From NCBI RefSeq assembly GCF_000321225.1, contig NW_004450267.1, positions 6,000,344-6,064,343 on the forward strand: a stretch of 64,000 nucleotides of DNA, given 5' to 3'. The position numbers were made by a program, and so were the translations under genes. Shown piece by piece: positions 14,401 through 23,400 of the stretch. The stretch comes from Odobenus rosmarus divergens (Eukaryota; Chordata; Mammalia; Carnivora; Odobenidae). Position 1 is the first letter of the stretch. Each line of letters starts with the position of its first letter. The notes under the pieces were generated by a model that was not told the DNA's origin, made no database searches, and saw nothing but the letters and a program-made list of their open reading frames with translations.

Positions 14401-17400
14401 CCCCTGATCTCCAGGTTGTGAGTTTGAGCCCCATGTTGGGTGTAGAGATTACTTAAAAAAGAAAAAAAAAGGTAAGAATGATTCTTAACCAAACGGGGTT
14501 TAAGCAGAGGATTTTTACATGTTATGAATTCTTACTCAGGGGCAGATATGCACACATCTCACAGGTAGAATGCATACTTTAAACATGTCTTTCACATCCT
14601 CTGCTCCTGGAAGAAGGAAAAATCATTTTATGGCAGGCCCTATGTGTGGGGCTTTCCCCAAGACTCACTCATTACACTTATTTTTTCATTACATTTTTCT
14701 ATTTATGTACTGGTATTTTTCTTATTATTTTGTAAGACTTTATTATTAGTGAAGATCAGTACCACTAAAAGAAGCTTCATTTAAAACTAAATAGAGGAGC
14801 TGAGAAGAGATCGATGGAGAGTGAATACTAATGAGTACAGGCTTTCTTTTTTGGAATGATGAGAATGTTCTGGAATTAGAGAGTAGTGATGATTACACAA
14901 CTGTGAATATACCAAAACCCACCAAATTGTATACTTTAAAAGGATGAATGTTATGGTATCAACAAAACTCTCTCCTTGACCAAACTAATCAGGCTCCTCT
15001 GAGCCTTCTTCTCTACTAGGCATGACCTTGGCCCCAGTACTCGCCTTCAGCCTGCATAGCCCAGTTTAGCAAGATTTCTGCTAAGACAGTTTAGAGAGAA
15101 TCCTCCACCCTTGACATCTGATCACCCTGGATATCTGATCAAATTCCTCATCCCCCATCCTTGATGTCTAAGCCTTTGGTCTGCTTTCAGCAAAAATCCT
15201 GTTAGTTTACCAAGAATCCCCTATTCTTTATGTACTTAGTAATTTTCCATCCACTGACCCCCTCACTGTTCTCACTGGCTAGAAATCCTCAGCTGCCTTT
15301 ATTGTATTCAGAGTTGAGCCTAATCTCTCTCCCTATTACAGCAGACCTCAATAAAGCCTTCCTCACCATTTTAACATGTCTGAATAATTTCTTTAACAGT
15401 ACACAAAGTTTATTTCATAAAGCTCTTATTCAAGGAACTAAATAGAAAATCTTATCTATCTTATATCTAAGATAAGATTTTAAAAGTGCCAATCATACAA
15501 TAGTTAAAATACTAAAAATTTGTTACTGATTTGCCCAAATCTAGATACAATTCTCCAACTTAAATAAATCTAAATTGATGCCTATCTAATTGGAAGAAAA
15601 ATTAAAAGGAGAAATTATCATACACAATCACATATGTAAAATCAATCACTGGCAAACTGTCTACATTATTATTTTCTCCCTTCCAAATAGTGGTACATAT
15701 ATTTCTTTTTTATTTTTCTTACTTGATTAGCTTTTTTTGAAATTACTAAGCAACAAAATGTGCTCACAATGCTAAGTCTATAATAGTAACTATTATTATT
15801 ATTATTAGACACTATGTGCAGGAACTACCCTAAATGCTTTACATGTATTAATTGATCTAACCGTCAACATATCCTTAGTACAGAATTTATTACCAATTCT
15901 AAGGTGCAAAGGAAGAGAAAATAACTCAAGTAAAAACAATTCCTGTGCAAATAGGATAAACACTCTCATTTGAGTATTCAGGGTTCATATAAAAAGAATT
16001 TTATTGTGGTCCCCAAATCATTTGATTGTGTTCAATTTCTTAGAGTATGAAAATCTTTGGGATTAGTTGAAAGGCTCTGGAAAAGAAAACTTTCCTTGGC
16101 ATGCTTTTTATTATCACCTGCTATTGTTCAGGGATATTCAGTGAATTCAGTTTTAAGAAAGATTACCGTAAAGGTATTCAAATTGGTAAGGAAGAAGTAA
16201 AACTTTCACTATTTGACTATTTGCAGATGACATGATACTATATATATTTATTTATATATAATAAGATATATATATCTCAAACCCAAAAGATTCCACCAAA
16301 AAACTGCTATACCTGCTAAACAAACTTAGTGAAGTCACAGAATACAAAATCCATGTACAGAAATCTGTTGCATTTCTATACACCAATAATGAAGTAACAG
16401 AAACAGACATTAAGAAAACAATCCCATTTACAATTGCACCAAAAATAATAAGATACCTAGGAATAAACCTAACAAAAGAGATGAAAGTCCTGTATTCTGA
16501 AAACTACAAAAAACTGATGAAAGAAATTGAAGACAATACCAAGAAATGGAAAGACATTCCATGCTCATGGATTGGAAGGAAAAATCTTGTAAAAATGTCT
16601 ATACTACCCAAAGCAATCTACATACTTAATGCAATCCCTATCAAAATACCAACAGCATTTTTCACAGAACTAGAACAAACAATCCTAAAATTTGTATGGA
16701 ATCACAAAAGACCCCAAATAGACAGAGAAATCTTGAAAAAGAACAGCAAAGCTGGAATCATCACAATTCTGGACTTCAAGTTATATTACAAAGCTGTAGT
16801 AATCAAAATAGGATGGTACTGGCACAAAAACAGACACATAGATCAATGGAACAGAAGAGAAAATTCAGAAATAAACCCACAATTATATGGTCAATCACTC
16901 TTCGACAAAGCATGAAAGAATATCCAATGGGAAAAAGACAGTTTTCTTTAACAAATGTTGGGAAAACTGGACAGCAACATGCAAAAGGAAGAAACTGGAC
17001 TACTTTCTTATACCATCTACAAAAATAAATTCAAAATGGATTAAAGACTTAAATGTAAGACCTGAAACCATAAAAATCCTAGAAGAAAGCACAGGCAGTA
17101 ACTTCTCTGACATTGGCTGTGGCAACTTTTTCTAGATAGGTCTCCTGAGGCAAGGGAAACAAAACCAAAAGTAAACTATTGGGACTGCATTAAAAAAACA
17201 CAACAACAACAAAAAGAAAACCTTCAGAGTGATGGAAACAATCAAGAAAACTAAAAGGCAATCTATAGAATAGGAGAAGATATTTGCAAATGACATATCT
17301 GATAAAAGGTTAGTAGCCAAAATAAAGAACTTCTAAAACTCAACACCAAAAAAATAATCCAGTTAAAAAATGGGCAGAAGATGGGCGCCTCGGTGGCTCA

Positions 17401-20400
17401 GTTAGTTAAGCGACTGCCTTCGGCTCAGGTCATGATCCTGGAGTCCCAGGATCGAATCCCACATCGGGCTCCCTGCTCAGCAGGGAGTCTGCCTCTCCCT
17501 CTGACCTTCTTCACTCTCGTGCTCTCTCTCATTCTCTCTCTCTCAAATAAATAAATAAAATCTTTAAAAAAAAAAAATGGGCAGAAGACATGAACAGGCA
17601 TTTCTCCAAAGGCATACAGATGGCCAAAAAATATATGAAAAGATGTTCATCAAAACTTACCATCAGTGAAATACAAATCAAAACTACAATGAGGTATCAC
17701 TTCACAGCTGTCAGAATGGCTAAAATCAACAACACAAGAAACAACAGATGTTGGTTGAGGATGTGGAGAAAAAAAGGAACCATTTGCACTCTCGATGGGA
17801 ATGCAAACTGATGCAGCCACTGTAGAACACAGTATCGAGTTTCCTCAAAAAGTTAAAAATAGAACTACCTTATGATCCAGTAATTGTGCTACTAGGTTTT
17901 ACCCAAAGAACATAAAAATACTAATTCAGAGGGATATATGCACCTCTATGTTTACAGCAGCATTATTTACAATAGCCAAGATATGGAAGCAGCCCAAGTG
18001 TCCATCAATTGAAGAATTGATATCGAAATGTGGAATATACACAATGGACTATTATTCGGCCATAAAAAAGAACGAAATCTTGCCATTTGTAACAACATGG
18101 ATGGAGCCAGAGAGTATAATGCTAAGCAAAGTCAGTCAGAGAAAGACAAATACCATATGATTTCATTCATATGTGGAATTTAATAAAACAAGCAAGCAAA
18201 GAAAAAAAAAGAGACAAACCAAGACACAGACTCAACTATAGAGAACAAACTGATGGTTACCGGGGCAGGGGGGGTTATGGTTAAATAGATGATGGGGATT
18301 AAGGAGTGCAACTGTCATGAGGAGCGCCGGGTACTGTATAGAAGTGCTGAATCACTGTATTGTATACCTGAAACTAATATTACACTGTATGTTAACTAAC
18401 TGGAATTAACATTTAAAAAAAAAAAGAAAGATTACTGTACAATAGGAAGAATATTCTTGACATACTGTAGATACACATAACTGAAGCCCAGAAATCTGAA
18501 TTATTGTCCCAGTAGAGCTAAGATTAGCACTTACATTTCTGAGTTCTATTTATGTTCCCTGGAAAGCACAAATTTGATCTGCCTTAGAAATCAAGAACTT
18601 CTGGTAAAAGTTTTATGGCACTTTTAAAATACAATACAGCAGGGGCGCCTGGGTCTGCCTTCAGCTCAGGTCATGATCCCGGAGTCCAGGGAGTGAACCC
18701 CATGTTGGGCTCCCCGCTCAACGAGGAGTCTGCTTCTCCCTCTGCCCCATCCCCCACTTGTGTGTGCTCTCTCTCTTGCTCACTTGCTCTCTCACTCTCT
18801 CTCAACCTCTTGCTCACTCTCCCTCTCAAATAATAAATAAAAATCTTTAAAAAAAAATACAACACAGCAAATAAATCTAATATTACTCGGACCTGGCAAT
18901 GATATCATAAAAATGCATTTTGTTTTCCCTCTCTTTGCCCAGGGCTTTCAGGAGACTGGTGAAAGTGCCTGACTCTTCCAACTCCTGCATGGTATCTGTA
19001 ATTATATCACTGAAAAGTTGCCTGTAAGGAGACACAAAAAGGATGAGTTAATAAGGTATATTTTCTTACATTTACAAGGGCTACAAAAGTCACACAGGTT
19101 AAGACCCAGGATGAAAATCATAACTAAAATGGAATTACTCCTGGAATGCAAGAATAGTTTAGCATTAGAAAGTCTATTAATAGTATTCAACACATAAACA
19201 AAAGGAAAGGAGAAAAACCATATGGCCATCACAACAGATGCAGAAAAGACATTTGGCAAAATTTAATATCCACTCATTTGAAAATGAACAACAAAAACCC
19301 TTAGCAAACTAGAAATAAAAGAGAACTTCCTTAACCTGACAAAGTTTACATACCAAGGACTAACAAACATTGAATGTGCAGTAGGATATTACATATATAA
19401 TATTTTAAAACATATAAAATTGTATTGTTTAAATAAAACACATATATGACTAATAAAAGTATCACAAGAGAATGTAAGAGAATAATAAACACCAAATTCA
19501 GAAGAGAGTTTGTCTTTGGGGTAACAGTGAGGGGCTAGCATCAGAGGCTCCAATTGTACCTTAAGTATTTTATTAAAAAAAAAAAACACCTCTAAAGTAA
19601 TCATGGTAAAATGTTAAGATATGGTGGTTACACACTTAAGTACTCATTATTTCATTCTTTGTATTTGTCTGCATTTTAAAAATATTTCATAATTTTGCAA
19701 AAGTTAAATCATCCAAAAATTTTTTTAAAGAGCTAATAGGGGAACCTGGGTGGCTTAGTCGGTTAAGTATCTGCCTATGGCTCAGGTCATGATCTCAGGG
19801 TCGTGGGATCAAGCCCTGCGTCGGGCTCCCTGCTCAGCGGGGAGTCTGCTTCTCCCTCTGCCCCTCCCCTCTACCTACCTCTCTCATAAATAAATAAAAT
19901 CTAAAAAAAAAAAGAGCTAATAAAACACTCACATTTTAGAGATGAGTAAACTCAGGCTCAGGAAGGTTAAATGACTTGCCCAAGGTCACATAAGTAATTT
20001 GAGAAAAAGGTAGAACTATATAATCCAGGTTTCCTGACTCGTAGTCTGTTGCTTTTTATTTTATTTTTTAAAGATTTTTATTTATTTATTTGAGAGAGAG
20101 AGCAAGAGAGCACAAGCAGGGGGAGTGGCAGAGGGAGAGGGAGAAGCAGGCTCCCCGCTGAGCAGGGAGCCTAACTCAGGGCCCAATCCCAGGACCCTGG
20201 GATCATGACCTGAGCCAAAGGCAGATGCTTAACCGACTGAGCCACCCAGGTCCCCATCCATTACTTTTTATAATATTCTTATAGGTACAGATTTTAAATG
20301 CTGCTATTTAATGTTTTCATAATAATTTTTGACAATAGTTCAAACAGAAAGATTCAGTAACTATATTAAGAAAAAAGAAGTACATCGAAGTAAAAAAAAA

Positions 20401-23400
20401 CAATTGAAAAGATACGAGCCATCCCACAGAGAATGAAAAGGACATTAACTAGATTGCTGTTTATAAGCAGGACACCTTTCTGTCATGTATGCAAATCTGA
20501 GCCAGATTGATTTCACAAGAAACATTATCCCTCTGATGCAGGGGTTGGCAAACTTTTCCTATAAAGAGAGAAATGGTAAATATTTTTGGCTTTGCAGGCC
20601 ATAAATTCTCTGTTGCAACTACTCAGCTTTGCTACTCATGAAAGCAGCAAGAAACAATATGTAAACAAATGGGCAATGCTGTATTCTAATAAAATTTATT
20701 TTCAAAAACAGACTATGGGCTGGATATGGCTAGTGGCCCTGGGTAATTGCTATAAACATTCATTTACCAACAATTCTTACCATAATATTACGTCCTCTTT
20801 TAAACTTAACAGGCTTCCTTGTCAGCAAGCCTGACAAAAAACTGAATTATGAGACAATGGAAACCGAGACTGCCTTTCAGAAATTCTCAGGATTAAAACT
20901 CAGCTTAAAAGTTGGCTACTTGGATGGTGTCTCTTACTCATAGGTAAAGCATCACAACAGCTACCAATTTGTGCCAGGCACTTGGCTGCAGCCTTATTTC
21001 TAATCCTCACACTGATATTGCAAAGTTGCTATAATTATTTTCACTTTTAAAAACTGGACACAAAGGCTCAACAACTTGCCCATGATCATAGAGCCACCAT
21101 ACTTTCAATTGTACTACACTCCCTCTAAGCAGTCTTTAGCTAATCCTATTATCAGCAGTACCTTTGCATCTAATGACCAGTCCCTAAGAGAAGACAGCAG
21201 TCAGCCACCCTTGCCCCCATTTTACTATTACATTTCCAAATATGCTCTCCTTCTTTACCTATCAGTCTGAATTTTCTTCATTATCTCCGTGGACATTATG
21301 GTCTGTCTTGTAGGTTTTTTGAAGACAAGATCTTGCATTTTGTTAAACTCATTGGTAAATTGGCTTCCTTTTTGGATTCCTGGCAACTTGGTTTCTTCTT
21401 TAGGTAAGAATGGACTGGATATTTTTGAGGTTCTTGAGGCCTCTGAAAGTTTTTCTAAGCTCTTGTTTTTCTTCTAAAAACAAGAAATGATGTTTTATGT
21501 AAGACAGATTTTTTTTTAAAGGAATTTTTTTTTTAAGATTTTATTTTTTATTTATTTGATTTTAAGACTAAAGAAACAATGCTATACCAGGGCTTCTGCC
21601 TACATTTTTCAACCTTACCTTCTGCCACTTGTACTCAACACACAAGAAAATTACCCTTTTTTTCAGCCCCCAAATCACATCCTGCTATTTTGTGCCTTCC
21701 TGCCTTTAGACAACATTCCTTTTGCCTGTCTTTCCTCAACTTACCACCTGGTAAACTTCAAGACTAAGATCAAAGGTAAAGTTCCTTATGAAATATCTCT
21801 ATTAGCAGATATTTACCATGTTGTAATTATTTTTATAAATGTCTCCAAGATTGTAAATTCTATGAGGGAAGGGGCACTGTCTTAGAGATTTGGTTCACCT
21901 CAAATTCTTTTTGGAACAAGACTGCATAATAAATGCAGCCATTTTTATAGTCTCATTGCTTAGAATATGCCTAGGGTATAGAAAACTGAAATGTTCATTG
22001 AACACATGAATATGAAATATAAAGAAATGAAATATAAAGAATGAAAGGAATATCCTAGTAAGTTGGTAAAATTAGTGGTGTGGTATAGATTTCGAAGGTC
22101 ATGTGGGAAAAAGCCAAAATAATTCATTTTTCAGACCCAAACTTGAACACTGAGGGGTAGGCATCAACCTAAGGAACAGCGTATGTCTTTTAATCGATGA
22201 TTCCTATTTAATCTGTTGCTAAAAGCTTTGGCTATTGAGAGGCCATATAACATAGTGATTATGCCTATGGACTCTGAAACCAAACTTCCTTGTTTGAATC
22301 CTTGCTTTATTTCTTACTAAACCATACTGACTTAGACAACTGCTTAATATCTCTATGCCTCCATTTTCTCATTGGTAAAACAGGGATAATAGTACCTGCC
22401 CTCACAGTTACTATGAGGATTAAATAAATTAATACACATAATGTATTTAGAACAGCACACAGAATTATTTAAGTTCTGTACTTGTTATGATTACTTAAAT
22501 TCTTGTGCAGATCCTATGCACAGAAGAAAGGTTTATCTGCATATTGATACATAAAGCCTAGGTCTTCTTCCTTAGCTAAACTTCAACTAGCCCAGAAATG
22601 TTAAAAAACGATCCATGAACGGTTAATAAATGCAGATTCAACTGCATTTTTCTTTACATCAACAATAAGCAAAGATTCAGATCTGAGGAAAACATCTGTA
22701 GGCAAGAACAAAACAAAATGCTGCCTTAATTAAGAATTAAATTTTAAAATATTTCTTTAAATTAAAATTAATTTGACTGGCTACAAAGAGAAGAGAAAAG
22801 TAGCATTTCAACAGTTAAACTGAAACTTACCTGGACGTAAGGAAAACCTTAAGGATGGTTATTATTTTAGATTTTGCCACTGTAGGAAAGGGGAAAGTGT
22901 AAGGCCTAGGAAGCTCTTTCTATTTCCCTATTTTTCCTCTACCTTTATGCTTGGGCATCTGGAAAAGGAGGCAACTGTGTCAAGCAGCCTGATTTACTGA
23001 TTACTACAAATAAATATGAATTTTTTAAAGAGAGAACTTAAAGGAACTAGCTAAATGTTTTAGTACACTCACAAAAAAATATTTTTATATAGCATATACT
23101 ATGTACGAGGTGGGGTATTAGACCCTAAGGGAAAAGGTAAGAGAAACAGTATCCCTGCAGGGGAGCTCTTCCCAAATTTTGGTCCAATTACTCCCACTTC
23201 TGGTAGAATCTGGTACATTAGTATTTTTTTTTTTTTATCATTCTATTCCATGATTTTACCATTGAAAATCTATTTGGAGATGTCCTTAGCTATAAAAATA
23301 GCTATAAAGGAGGAATAATGCTAACTAACCTTTCATCCCAAGGTTGTTCTAAGGCTAAATAATATGAATGAAGCTTTTGGAGAAAGAAAACATCCACATA

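Noticed and set aside
16481..17135. Long frames of 144, 110 and 82 codons as genes
   Set aside because: They are L1 ORF2 C-terminal pieces within a target-duplication-flanked L1.
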